Shown here: positions 37,153 through 48,299 of the stretch, in pieces
Layout of the letters: each line of letters opens with the position of its first letter
Numbering within the stretch: the first letter of the stretch is position 1
NCBI GenBank assembly: GCA_029959085.1
Contig: JARWIR010000011.1
Coordinates: 6,697,840-6,761,839, forward strand
DNA length: 64,000 nt
Direction of reading: 5' to 3'
From: Nemophila menziesii
Lineage: Eukaryota > Streptophyta > Magnoliopsida > Boraginales > Hydrophyllaceae
Notes under the pieces: generated by a model
What the model saw: the letters and a program-made list of their open reading frames with translations, nothing else
What the model was told of the DNA's origin: nothing
Database searches by the model: none
Translations under genes and position numbers: made by a program

Positions 37153-37740
37153 ATACATATTTGAGACCTTTCAAATTGTTTTTAATCCAAATAGAGTACC
37201 CAATGTACTTGAAAAACTTGTCATGAGATTTGAAGATAACTGCTACAGTGATGCAACAAGTAGGGTAAATATGAAATAATAGTTACATTTAGTTTTTAGT
37301 AATGAGTATGTTTACTTGTTTTTAAATTTTTTTTAATAAATATAATTGCTTGCAGACAGATTATTTGCAAAAAAATTCATCCAAGCTCAAAAGTATAGGC
37401 CACAAGGCGAGAATGATAGGTGATTTAACTGCATTTAGCTTCCTTTTTTCTTATATGAATAATAATTATCTTTTTACTCTATTTTTTTATATATAGGTTT
37501 TAACGAAGGGCCATCACAAGTTCACCCGAAAGAGAGCAAGTGTTAGCGCCTCTACATGGCTCCAATCAAGCTGTAACGCTGAATGAGGGTTGTAGACAAT
37601 ATCAAGCATGCCGAACGGTTTCGGTTTTGCTCCTGCAAATTCATGGGGCACACAGGATGACCAAACAAATAGTTTTGGCAACTCACACTAGCATGGTTGT
37701 CATCAAGACTTTCAATTGGACCCACAACAGAAAAGGATGA
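37153..37740 (+). pseudogene. KIX-domain (Mediator subunit 15-like) gene fragment
   Basis: Three exon-like pieces with GT..AG borders. Exon a, 37153-37264, reads YIFETFQIVFNPNRVPNV then LEKLVMRFEDNCYSDATSR. Exon b, 37356-37419, continues in phase with TDYLQKNSSKLKSIGHKAR. Exon c starts at 37497 (FNEGPSQVHPKES, then a stop). The RFE-x2-Y-x-ATS-x-DYL-K-x-S-K order matches the second and third helices of the KIX domain of plant MED15-type coactivators, which bind transcription-factor activation domains. After the stop another frame reads NGFGFAPANSWGTQDDQTNS, a low-complexity N/Q/G-rich stretch as expected downstream of KIX. A stop and frameshifts mark it as a pseudogene. The first KIX helix is weak. 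Confidence 0.55.
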
Positions 37741-38567
37741 AAAGTGTTGTTTCGTCAAATCTATACAACTAATTTGTTTACTTTCATATATATATGTTCC
37801 TCCAGCTCTCTTTGTTACTTCAACTTCATATATATATATATTAAGCTAATAATTTTATATACCCTCTTTAGACTCTAATTCTCATATAAAAGGAGATTGG
37901 CAAGAGGAGATCTATCAAAAGGTAATAACTTGTAAAAACATATATACATACACTTATTTTCTATTACAAATTCTAATACATGAGTACATTAGAGATAAGT
38001 ATTGTACAGGTTTAAAAAAATCATTATTATGAAAAAATGCATGATAGATCCCTATATTATACATATATTGTACTATAGGTATATGTGTATGTATTAAATA
38101 AATTTAGACCATAGTGGGTAGTTTCGACCTTTTGTCATACCATGGTGTATTTTACATTTACCTCTTAACAATTTCTCCTTTACACTATTCACAACATTAA
38201 ATCTTTTCAAATCATTCGTCAACAATAAATTATTTGTAAAACCTCCCATTATTTCACACTAACATAATCTATTAAATTTCAAAAATCAGTTTCCTCTTCT
38301 ATTTAATCTCTGGGACATTGATATCGTACTATATATACCAGTAAATTTTAATTGTGCTTTATTTTCAAAAAAAGAAAGTAATGGAGTTTATTTCAAAAAT
38401 TTAGCATGACAGACAAGGCGAATCTTAAGAACTATCACAATCCAGATTCATCATATTATATCTTAGCATAAAAAATGAAGAAAAATTAGAAAAGAAATAA
38501 ACACTCAATGCAGATCTTAAACTAAATAAACAAATATCAATACAATATCTAGCCAATTTCAATTCAA

Positions 38568-38602
<35 letters not shown>

Positions 38603-39204
38603 CATTAAATATACATAGGGAGGTTAGCATTGTAAAACAAGAATGCTTCATTTACTTAATTTATAAAACAAAATTCATTTACTTAGAGTTCGATAAAACT
38701 AACTTAATAGAAATTTAAAACCTGGAAATGGGAAATCGCAAACGAACTTATTATGTATAAGAATCATAACTGTATAATGAATCAATTTTTAAAAAGTAAA
38801 ATACTCATTACTCATTAAAAGAACAACAATGAAAAACATAAGTTATTTCTAATGGTCTGAGCGATTAAATCTTAGAATGCCTAATCACAAAATAAAGATA
38901 TAAAGTAATGCAATAATTTTAAGAAAATATATTAAATTTAACTTGTGTATGATATCTTGATTAAAATTTCATGATCATCTTTTAAGATTAGAGTTATTCT
39001 ATAATATGATTGGCTAAAGACTGTTCACATGGAATCTTAAATAAAATATGGGCAAGAAAGAATTCAAAGAAGAGGAGATAAAGGCCACTTAGAAATAAAA
39101 AGAACAAAATAAATACTATAATAAAGGGTTTCAAACTATTGAGGAAACGAAAATTTAAGGTTTTAACAATAAAGAAGGAATAAATATGACATTTTTTTCA
39201 ACTA
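37741..39204. other. Non-coding AT-rich DNA with (TA)n microsatellite
   Basis: 37741-37860 is homologous to the inverted copy at 24365-24520, extending the KIX-gene repeat family downstream. 38570-38599 is a (TA)15-like microsatellite. The rest shows no gene or repeat that I could support. Confidence 0.6.
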
Positions 39205-39371
39205 ATATGACATGGCCCCTCCTCTTCCTCCTTCATAATAGTATGCTAACATTTGCACTTCCTAGAGTCTTAGAATATGTCATCGGTGCCCAGAATGGTC
39301 GAATAGTTTAGGTCTTCAATAATTTCGAGCTTTTCAATGATCCATTAAACAAATCTGTTGCTAGCGCCATC
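39205..39371 (-). pseudogene. Diverged exon-like fragment, third copy
   Basis: On minus, an acceptor (TTTCTTTTTAG) is followed by GATGGCGCTAGCAAC and a frame reading IIEKLEIIEDLNYSTILGTD then DI, matching IIQKLKIIEGLNNVNFLNAD in the exon at 15627. An in-frame stop lies at the same position just before WII as in the other copies. The 3' half is more diverged and frameshifted. The product is unknown. Confidence 0.5.
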
Positions 39372-39904
39372 CTAAAAAGAAACAAAAGCCTTGTGAATTA
39401 GGTGATTGTTAAAATTGTATTTCATAATCACATTTTTATATAATCTGATTGTCCATGAAATTATTTTATCATTGGTGTATGATTCGAGAATTTGATGATG
39501 CTTAATATATAAATGGAGTTGATTTTTGACATTTACCTGTAACTTGGAGAGGAAATCCTGATGATTTGTATTAAGGAGTCTTATTACATCCATTTCACAT
39601 AAAAGATGGATCAGACGTGCAATTAAACGCTATTTTTTTCTTCAATTAAGCGTCTTTTCAAATACAAACTCAAACTCAGCTTCTTCAAACACATCTACAT
39701 ACCAACCTCTAATTGAATATTGTGCCACTTATCCCCTCAAGATTCTCTAAATTATATGTAAATGATAAAAAATCAATTTTTCACTTTATGTTTGTTACGT
39801 TTGATAGATAAGCTAAAATGTTAGTTTGGGCCTAGACATTTATTGGTTTCCATTGTTTCTTCAACTATATGATAAGTTTCATGCTTCCTCATACACACGA
39901 ACAT

Positions 39905-40690
39905 GCTAAATCTTATCGACGGTATAAATCCCATTAAAAGACTAAATCACATTAAATATTTAAATCCCATGACTGCCTAAATCTCATCAAAAGATTAAAT
40001 TCCATCAACAGACTTAAACCCATCAACAGTATAAGTCTCATCAAATATCTAAATCTCATCAGCCTAAATCTCATCAACGGTTCATCCAATCACCATTATA
40101 ACTCCTATCTACATAAATCCTATCATAAAATAAATACCAAAAATCCAACCATTATTTGTCTAAATCATATCTAACTAAATCTCACAAAAGTCTAAATTCC
40201 ATCAACTTTTCAAATATCACCAACATTCTAAATCCTATCAACTATATAAACTCTATCAACATTGTCTAAATCCAATCAACATTATTGATCCCGTCAGACA
40301 GACGCTGGATTTAGACAATTGAGTAAATTTTGAATGTTGGTGGGATTTGGACAATTGATAGGATTTAGGTAGTTTATGAGATTTTGACAGTTGGTGTAAT
40401 TTAGTCAGAATTTAGAAAAATGATGGGACTAAAACTTCTGATGGGATTTACAAGCCATATGAGATTAATAATGGTTATGGAAGAATTTAGAATAATGATG
40501 GATTTAAACAGTTGATCAGATTTAAAGAGATAATATACTCGATGGGATTTAGTCTTTTTATAGAATTTAAATAGTTGATGAAAATTAGATTGTTGATAGG
40601 ATTTAGAATATTGATAGGGTTTGGACAGTTGATGATTTTAAGTATGTTGATAGGATTTTGACCATTGATGAAATTTATTTGTACCATCTG
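39905..40690. repeat. Foldback-like inverted array of ~18-20-bp subrepeats
   Basis: 39905-40290 consists of degenerate repeats of the type (C)TAAATC(C/T)CATCAAC--T. From about 40300 to 40690 the complement of the same motif repeats (GTTGATGGGATTTAGACA type). The two arms meet near 40295 (CCCGTCAGACAGACGCTGG). The result is a ~0.8-kb imperfect palindrome whose arms are made of short subrepeats, the architecture of foldback transposons. There is no coding frame. Ends and target duplications were not resolved. The right arm abuts the truncated LTR of element 1. Confidence 0.7.
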
Positions 40691-40709
40691 CAACAGCCAC
40701 AATTTCCAT

Positions 40710-41026
40710 GCAGAATCCCAGATTTAGGCAGCTTTTCCTTTTCCATCTTTTTAGCTTTTGTTTCCTTATCTCCAATTTCCATGCAAATCTCTTTCCATAA
40801 GTTGTAATATTTGACTTGGACTCTAATTAATATCCATAATTATCTTTAAACCTTCACACTAAATAAACAATTAAACCCAATATGCTCTAAAAATAATAAT
40901 TCTACAAATCAAGACTCAAAATAGGAAAGTGCACTAAATTAAGCTAAGATCGACCTATAAACTAATAAATAAGCCTAAAATGATGTCTCATGAGTATATT
41001 TTATTATCACAAATGAGGAGACATCA
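40710..41026 (-). mobile_element. Truncated 3' LTR of Athila/Tat-like element 1 (minus)
   Basis: Nearly identical to 46872-47189. On minus it begins TGATGTCTCC, the LTR start. Only the first ~317 bp of an expected ~1.58 kb remains; the rest is replaced by the foldback-like array. The terminal hairpin (GAGACATCA at 41018-41026 with TGATGTCTC at 40981-40989) is intact. Confidence 0.85.
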
Positions 41027-41045
41027 AGACCCCCAACTCAAAGTT
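41027..41045 (-). other. Polypurine tract of element 1
   Basis: On minus the sequence before the LTR reads ACTTTGAGTTGGGGGTCT then TGATGTC. Position and G/A richness fit the plus-strand primer. The same TTTGAGTTGGGGGT core recurs inside the element at 42448-42462 and 43160-43174, with a close variant at 41883-41895. Confidence 0.7.
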
Positions 41046-41689
41046 GTATCGTCCCGATACAATAAAAGTAAAGAACAGTAGGGTAGTCAAGAAGAAGAAG
41101 TAGGAGAAGAATAAGAACAGAACATAATGAATGATCCTAGAGCAAAATATCTAAAAAGTCTCATGTAGTAATGTTTAAGAAATAATGCACAAATATGCTT
41201 AATATACATGTAATCAACAATCCATAAATTCATGTCCAGATTAATTTCGCAATGCCAGAAAGAGAGGATGATAACTTAGTTCAGGTTAATGGCTATAGGT
41301 TGTTCATAGGTCCCAAATATAGCATCCAATGGTCCACTTACCTACTACCTAATAGCTCAATTGTTTCTCCATCTAGTAGTTAGAAATCCTAAGGTCTTGG
41401 TTATAACTTGGCTTAAGGACGGGTGTGGTATATTTGGATAATGAAAAGTGAGCTTTTGGCTCTCTCCTCACTAGCCATCAACGAATCGCCCTAAAGCTTG
41501 AGTTTTCACTCGAAGATGTTCTCACTCAACCCCATTTATTGATGCTCTTGATTTGCATCCCCAATAATCCCAAATAAAACCTTTAGTGATGATTTAAAAC
41601 CCACTTTGCCGGTCCGAATATATATTATTTTCATATCAATTTCTCTTTTATATAGCTATAACTCTCTTTTTGTTGTTCGAGATATCATG

Positions 41690-41727
<38 letters not shown>

Positions 41728-43560
41728 TTTCTTTTTAATGCCCTTGTTGGCAAATTTAGCTCGTAGCTTCTTTTCCATTCACTATTACCCCGACAAAGGG
41801 TTACAATAATACAATTTCATCATCAATAAAATCACAAAGATAATTCCCAAATTCCCAAAGTTCCCTAATGATGAAACCCACCACCCCAAACTCAAGCTCT
41901 AAAACGAGTTGTCTCAGGTTTTGCGATTCGAGTGCGGGTCATATAGATAAGTCCTATAAACTAGGGTATGTATTATAATGTGTTTCAATAAAGGCTTTAG
42001 AAAGGCTCAGAGGGGTTAAGACGGATAAATAACAATAATCAAATAAAAGGGTGAGAAAGTATAAAAGGCTTCAAGTGTTTTATCATGAAAGAATTGCCTT
42101 ATTCATTTTTCTAACTACCGGATTTTGTTACTTTTTCATTATTAGTTCATAGATAAGCGGGTTTTCAACTAATTTTAAACCTCACGTTCTACACACCAAA
42201 TAACTATCCCTAAGTTTCAACGTGACTTCTTAGCATTGCTCATTAACTTTTCTATCTTTTATTTCCTGTTTTCATACATGCATCGAAACAAACTTATGAC
42301 ATCTTTCAAAAACATACTACTTACTATCATTGACCTAGTTAAATCATGCTCAATAGGTACATTCAAAGATATTCTATGCCTAATTCAACCAAAAAAAATT
42401 TAAATTTTATGAAAACACAAAAAGGAAGATGAGGACAACGAATCCCCACCCCCAACTCAAAAATGAGCCGTGTCCCCACGACTCGAAAAAGACTCAAGAA
42501 AAATAAAATTTAAAATTAGCATACATATTGCACATAAAGAAATGGTAGGGAAGAAAGAAAACATACTCTTCGAGGCTTTTACCTCGCCTTGTCGGTACTC
42601 GGATTAAATCTAATGTATCTTCTTCACCCAACTTCTTATTCGCTTTTCGTTCAGGACACGTGATCATAATAGGATATTGCATTATATAACGTCATGGGAG
42701 AGATCGAAAATTCGTATCACCTCCTCATAGATCAACTGTGCCACATCTTCTTCTTCTCCTCACAAAATACAATTCACAAACAACCCAAGCATTCCAAATC
42801 TCCATGAACCTTCATGTATTCACCTTCAACTTCTTCAAATACTATCTTATAAGAAAATGGTAGTTCCTTTAATTGTTACTTCGGAGAAACTATCAGGGCC
42901 CTTGAAGCTTTCTCTTTTTCTCTTGGGTATAAGGTCTTTGATCTAGAGAGGTCGTGTTGTCTTCTTCACTAAAGTTGGAATCTTTTTGCTCATTGAATCT
43001 AACACAGCTAGCTAACCTCTCTTCTCTTGACTTGTTTTACCCATTGAATTGGAACTAGGACTTGTCTCACTTGATTTCTTCTCATTTAAATCCAACACCT
43101 TGACTTCTTCATCTCCCATACAGTAGATAATGTTCATGTTCTCTTAACCATCTCAATTGACCCCCAACTCAAAGCTTTAACCACTCTTGAAAGTTGAAAC
43201 TCTTGATTATTGGGTGTATAAGCTTTATTGGGTTAGGAGAGGTGATTGGATGATGATTCTCTATGTGGGTAAGATGGATTCTTCATGGATTGGTTTGGAT
43301 TTAAGGACTTGTAGGGTGAATTCTTGAAATTTAAGCTTTTGATTCTTGGATTCAAGGTGTTTTGGGATGATATAGGTGGTTGAATCTTCCTTGTAATGAT
43401 GTGGAGAATGAATTGGATGTGTTTTCGTGGTGATTGGGTAGTGTTTTGATGATTGGGGAAGGTTTTATGAAGCTTTAATGGAGTTGGGAGAGTTTTGGAG
43501 AGAAGAAAGAGGTTTAAGGTTTAATAAATTCGGAATAATAAGCTTTAGATCTTCATATAG
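41046..43560 (-). mobile_element. Element 1 internal region, no pol recognised
   Basis: This should hold pro-pol in an autonomous element but no RT, RNase H or integrase motif is visible on minus. Short coding-like patches remain, such as EEVKVLDLNEKKSSETS near 43090, similar to the low-complexity linkers of gypsy polyproteins. (TA)n lies at 41696-41725. Internal copies of the PPT-like motif occur (see findings). Element 1 is thus a deletion derivative or non-autonomous member. Confidence 0.6.
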
Positions 43561-43574
43561 CCTTGAAACCCTTT

Positions 43575-43965
43575 ATTTTCTCTCTGGCGGCTCGTGCGGA
43601 CTACCCCTGCGGACCATGGGTGCACCGCGGGGTACACTGCGACATCTGATGCTCGAAAATTTTTGCTCACTGGTTAACACCCGTGGTAGGACCCCGTGGC
43701 ACGTGTTTCTGAGCTGCGGACCAGGGTACGGTGTACCGCGGGGGTGCTCAGCGCTTCCTACGTCAAAATACCCGTGGTAGGACCCCATGGCACGTGTTTG
43801 TGCGGTGCATGGCACGGTATAGGGTCCGGTATACCGGACCCATCAGCTATTTTTTTTTTCGTTTCTGTACACAACACGTGGCTGCTACCGTGGCACGGGT
43901 TTTTACCTTGCGGTGCACCGCGGCTGAGGTCCGGTGTACCGCACGTGGAAAAAACTTCCCCATCA
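43575..43965 (-). repeat. GC-rich palindromic tandem repeats of element 1
   Basis: About 390 bp of much higher GC than the surroundings, with roughly 90-110-bp degenerate units containing (A/C)CCGTGGTAGGACCCCRTGGC, GGTGCACCGCGG and CATCAGCT. 43822-43841 is a perfect 20-bp palindrome (GGGTCCGGTATACCGGACCC). Overlapping long frames on both strands arise because stop codons are rare in GC-rich repeats, and I do not treat them as genes. The array lies between gag and the 3' LTR, as in element C. Confidence 0.85.
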
Positions 43966-44269
43966 GCTAGATCTCGAAAAGTTATGCAGTTTAGGCTCAA
44001 AGATCACGTGATTTCGAAATCCGAGCGCAAAGATATGGCTTGCCGAAGTTTTTCCGTCCGAAAAATTTTGCTCGCTTCCCTAACTCGATTTCTCCAATAC
44101 CTAATCATCAAAAACACTAATAACTTCCTCAAATATGCAATATCAACTAAAATTAACTAATTTAAACATAAATAAAAACTAAAAATGTAAAAACATAAAC
44201 GAAATTACGGGTTGTCTCCCGTATAGCACTTTTGTTTAACGTCTTTCAAAGTTAGACGTGTTACCTCGA

Positions 44270-45427
44270 TTAAGGATGACAAAATTTCCACCCTTTGCCT
44301 TTAATTCCCACGAACTTTTCAGCTCGATTCTTAATAATCATGGATGGTGCCATCCAAGTTATCGTGGGAAGCGGTGTTTCTGGTGGTAACTCGATTTCAA
44401 GTGTAGCATTACACTCCTCTGGTAACCCATTCATCTCGAATCTTTGTTTGTTAGAAAGAATGTCCTTCATGAACTGACCGTATTTTGACATTCTTGTGAG
44501 AGCCTCTACAAACGGGATGCTGATCTTTAGCTTGTTCACCATGTCAACGAACTTGTTGAATTCCAGGTCATTGTCCTTTCTGACACGTGACGGGAATGGC
44601 GGAGGAGGACATGTGTTGGTTACCAATGGGCTCTCTTTCTTTTCCGGTGTCTTCTCTTGGACATTTTTTTGTTCAACTACCTCTTCGACCTTATCTTCTG
44701 TTGCTTCTTCCCCCCTCTGATCTGGAATAGGGACTGATTCTGGTTCTGGTTTTGGTGGAGATAGTTGTTTTCCACTTTCTAATTCAACTGCATGACAAAC
44801 TTTTTTTGCTGGAGTACTAGTATCACTTCGGAGTTGCCTTTCTGCAAGGAATTGAGTTTTATTCACCATTTGTGACACTCTCTGTAACCTCTCCATAAGT
44901 GCATTCTGCGAGTTTTGGGGTTCTTGCTGGCGACTCTCTATATTTTCAATTGTTTGCATCAGTCGAGCCAAACTTGAATTCAAACTCGAAGGTTGCTCCT
45001 GTATGGGTTGCTGCATTGAATAAGAAAGTGGTTCTTGATAAGCTTCATTGTAAATCGGCGCTTCTTGATAGATAGGTTGTGGAGGATAGTAAGATTGTGG
45101 TCGTGGTTGATAATAATCATCATGATAATAGTTATCATGATGATACGTCTGTTGATCTCCGACCCAATTGTAGCTCTGTGGGGGTTGATAGTCAGCGTAA
45201 TTTCCTTGGTATTGATAATAACCATCATAATAATGGTCTCTTTGATAAGGCCTGAAGGAAATTGAAGCTGGATTGTTCATGCACTGTCCCCACGAGTGAT
45301 CTCTTGCTCCACAACTAGGACATGAAGGTGAGGCATGTACTAGATTCCTCTGAGCTAGTTGTTGCGATTGTTCTCGTACTTCCTCAAGTTGTCGGCTTAA
45401 CTCCTTGAGCTTTAGAGATTCCATCAT
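44270..45427 (-). CDS. Partial Gag of Athila/Tat-like element 1 (385 aa)
   Basis: A structural-protein fragment that would help form the virus-like particle and bind element RNA. Residues ~36-49 are a zinc knuckle, CPSCGARDHSWGQC (CX2CX4HX4C). Residues ~60-130 are rich in Y/Q/P repeats (YYQPRPQSYYPPQ). The middle is Q/E-rich and probably coiled. Residues ~275-385 match the C-terminal Gag region of B and C (PFPSRVRKDND-LEFNKFVDMV, then IPFVEALTRMSKYGQFMKDIL and GLPEECNA). The N-terminal Gag domain seen in B and C (about 350 residues) is missing, and the frame stops where protease should start. The ATG lies 163 bp inside the PBS end. The frame is long and open, so it is either a young deletion derivative or a retained gag fragment. 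Confidence 0.75.
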   Translation of the reverse strand: MMESLKLKELSRQLEEVREQSQQLAQRNLVHASPSCPSCGARDHSWGQCMNNPASISFRPYQRDHYYDGYYQYQGNYADYQPPQSYNWVGDQQTYHHDNYYHDDYYQPRPQSYYPPQPIYQEAPIYNEAYQEPLSYSMQQPIQEQPSSLNSSLARLMQTIENIESRQQEPQNSQNALMERLQRVSQMVNKTQFLAERQLRSDTSTPAKKVCHAVELESGKQLSPPKPEPESVPIPDQRGEEATEDKVEEVVEQKNVQEKTPEKKESPLVTNTCPPPPFPSRVRKDNDLEFNKFVDMVNKLKISIPFVEALTRMSKYGQFMKDILSNKQRFEMNGLPEECNATLEIELPPETPLPTITWMAPSMIIKNRAEKFVGIKGKGWKFCHP

Positions 45428-45589
45428 GTATTAGCTTCTTCAGGATCTAATAGCACGAAACCTTTATCTCCTAAATAATCTGCTCTCGCCTAAAAAGAAT
45501 CTGTAAAGACAAAAACTAAAAAGAAAAGCGTAAAATAGAACTAACTAAAATAAAAGCACAAGATAATTGCACAAGGACTAACGATGTAG

Positions 45590-45607
45590 TCCCCGGCAGC
45601 GGCGCCA
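45590..45607 (-). other. Primer-binding site of element 1
   Basis: On minus TGGCGCCGCTGCCGGGGA, six bases inside the LTR end. It is identical to the PBS of elements B and C and typical of Athila/Tat-type gypsy elements. Confidence 0.9.
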
Positions 45608-45613
45608 AAAACT

Positions 45614-47189
45614 TGGTGTGGCCTAAGGTGTGATAAAATAAGGATATAAATAAGTGCAAATACACACCCTAAACTAACACTGTACTGCAAGTATTACAGG
45701 ACGTATGCAAGTTTTAATGATAAGAAGATTCGTTCCTCAGGGACTAACGAAAGTTAGAGAGAACTTATGCAAATTATCAAGTGCAGATATTAAAGATAGA
45801 TAATAATACGAATGTAGAAAGAAGAGAAAGATATATATTTATTTGGTTTTTAATAAGAAAACTAAACTACTAAGTTAAAAGACAGAAAATAAATAAAAGC
45901 AAAGAAAAAAGATAGTATGAAAGATATAGCTTAGGTTTCACTAGTATGCACTAATCCTTCTAATTCTATCTATTAAATCTAGTTCATAAAGGAGAATATT
46001 AGCTCTTGGTATACTTAGTCAGGATTCTAAATTCCCCAAGCTTAGACCTTGAGAGCGACTAAGGGGGCTACGTCACAACCAAGAAGTGATTTCAAATAGG
46101 GTTATCAAACGCCACTAAGGCCCTAAGCAAGTACTGCAATCTTGGTGATACGGTGATTAAAAGAAACCCTAATGACTATCTAGTTAGAAGTATGTTTTGT
46201 CAGAACTGTTATCGACACTAGACGTTATGTGGTGGTTCAATAGTTAAACACCCTGGTAAGGCGACCATCTAACTACTATTAAGGTAATCCTATACTCGTG
46301 CACTAGCAAGGAAGACAATCATTAAATCAAAACACATAATCAAATATAAAGGTAAGTAGCTAATATCAGATTAAAACATATAATTCCCAAAGAAACTTAG
46401 ATAGAAGAATTAGAATTCATAGATTATACATTATGCAAAACCTAAGCTAATAGAATTAATTCATACAAAAAAAAGAAGAGGAAAGAATTACTGAATAAGA
46501 GGTTGAAGGAGACATGATTGTTGCACAAATCCCTCCAGACTTCTTCTCTTGTGTTGCAGCTTCCTCTTGGCCTTAGGGTCTGGCCAAGGATGATTTTAGA
46601 GTGTTAAGAGGCTGTATTTATAGGTTATAGGAAGACCTAATTCGTTTTCTTGAAGGAGAAGGAAAGTAATGGACTCCTAGTCCAACTCAAATTCGTAAGG
46701 AAATAAAGATAAACACTGCTGGACTGTTTTAAGCATATCTTTTTCGTTATTGGTCGGTTTAAGCTCCATAAGATACCAAAAGAATCGCAACAGAATTATC
46801 TAGACCCTATAAAAGGAAATCATCAGATTCGGCCTATTTCTTAGGTAAAAACGCCTATCTTTGGACGTGTATGCAGAATCCCAGATTTAGGCAGCTTTTC
46901 CATTTCCATCTTTTTAGCTTTTGTTTCCTTACCTCCAATTTCCATGCAAATCTCTTTCCATAAGTTGTAATCTTTGACTTGGACTCTAATTAATCTTCAT
47001 AATTATCTTTAAAGCTTCACACTAAATAAACAATTAAACCCAATATGCTCTAAAAATAATAATTCTACAAATTAAGACTCAAAATAGGAAAGTGCACTAA
47101 ATTAAGCTAAGATCGACCTATAAACTAATAAATAAGCCTAAAATGATGTCTCATGAGTATATTTTATTATCACAAATGAGGAGACATCA
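45614..47189 (-). mobile_element. 5' LTR of element 1 (minus), full length
   Basis: 1576 bp; on minus TGATGTCTCC...GGCCACACCA. It matches the solo LTR at 51547-53025 along its length. The TATA box is at 46615-46622. Its right end touches truncated LTR sequence of element B, suggesting that element 1 inserted into B's 5' LTR. The left half of B's LTR is gone, so no target duplication can be checked. Confidence 0.88.
46615..46622 (-). promoter_or_regulatory. TATA box in element 1 LTR
   Basis: TATAAATA on minus, followed by CAGCCTCTTAACACTCTAAA. The same context occurs in the solo LTR at 52113. This places the U3/R boundary roughly 25-35 bp downstream. Confidence 0.6.
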
Positions 47190-48166
47190 TCACTTTTTAC
47201 AAATTAAAACATCAGAGAGCAGAAGCAGAAGGAAGAAGAAGCTGTAGAGCTGGAGAGAGTCTATATCTCCATTCTCAGCCAAATCCAATTCCGGAAATTA
47301 TGTTTTCTTTATTTTTAATTTTGTAATACATTATGAATTCCATTTCTTTTAATTTAGTTTTCTTTTTAATTAGTATGATCTAATTCCATTATAGTACTTG
47401 AGAATGCTTTATGAGTGAATCCCAATTCTATTAAATTTCTATGTCTGAATTTGGGTTTCTGTTAAATTAAATTAAATTGGATTGGGTCTTTTACTCTTTT
47501 CGATAAATTGAGATTATTTACTGTTTTTGGAGTAGCTAACTAAGAACAGGTGTTAGTATCTAGGTTATTCCACATATGTGGCGTGTGGATCATCCTGACG
47601 GAGGGTTTAGGTACAGAAATATTTATTCAATCTAAAATAGAAGCTATTGATTCTGACGTACTTAGCTAATTTTAGGGCCAATGTGGTAATTAACTTAAAC
47701 ATCTAAAAGTGGATCATATTTACCCTGACGGGACTAGTGACACTTTAGGATAGCCTTATAGTCCACCCTGACGGGGTATAAGGAATTTAGAATCCTGACC
47801 ATTGTAATTGACCAATTTAACCCTTAAACAGCATAGGTTATGAAATAGGATTAGGAGGATCCCTTGCGTTCTCAAGTGCTACTTTCTCATATTTGCGTTT
47901 CACACTTATTTACTTGCGTTTTAGTATTTATTTGCATTTTCCATTTAGTCTTTCATTGCTTAGAAATAATAAAAACAAACAATCAATCATTATATCTTTA
48001 TTTGCTTTCTAAGTGCAACCATTCATTATTCGATAAGCATTGTAGTTAACCAAACCGTCCCTGCGAACGATCCTAGAATCACTTATTACTACTTGGGACA
48101 ACCGTACACTTGCGGTTGTGGTTCGATTACTTTTGCATTTATTTTAGAACACACAAAGGACCACCA
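47190..48166 (+). mobile_element. Truncated 5' LTR of element B (3' 977 bp only)
   Basis: Collinear with about 54978-55954 of element C's LTR and ends ...GGACCACCA. The 5' ~590 bp, including the TATA box found in C (54952), is missing, so B has lost its own promoter. It carries the repeated CCTGACGG motif near 47594, 47723 and 47767. Confidence 0.88.
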
Positions 48167-48172
48167 AGTTTT

Positions 48173-48190
48173 TGGCGCCGCTGCCGGGGA
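48173..48190 (+). other. Primer-binding site of element B
   Basis: TGGCGCCGCTGCCGGGGA, six bases after the LTR end, as in element C. Confidence 0.9.
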
Positions 48191-48299
48191 CGGTAGCGTG
48201 TGACCACGGTGTTTATCCTTTAGTGATAGTTGCATTTATTTTTATTTCAGTTTTACGCTTTTTGTTTGTTCATCTTTCTCAGGTTTTTAGGTTTGGTGT

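Noticed and set aside
38570..41725. (TA)n tracts as possible regulatory or matrix-attachment signals
   Set aside because: Simple microsatellites at 38570-38599 and 41696-41725, with nothing else pointing to a function.
43478..44160. Overlapping frames of 79-154 codons on both strands
   Set aside because: They lie in the GC-rich palindromic array of element 1 or run out of it; no domain, and frames conflict on both strands.
44980..45265. Frames on both strands with I/M-rich or H/N-rich runs inside element 1 gag
   Set aside because: Shadows of the Y/Q/P-rich repeats of the Gag frame at 44270-45427.
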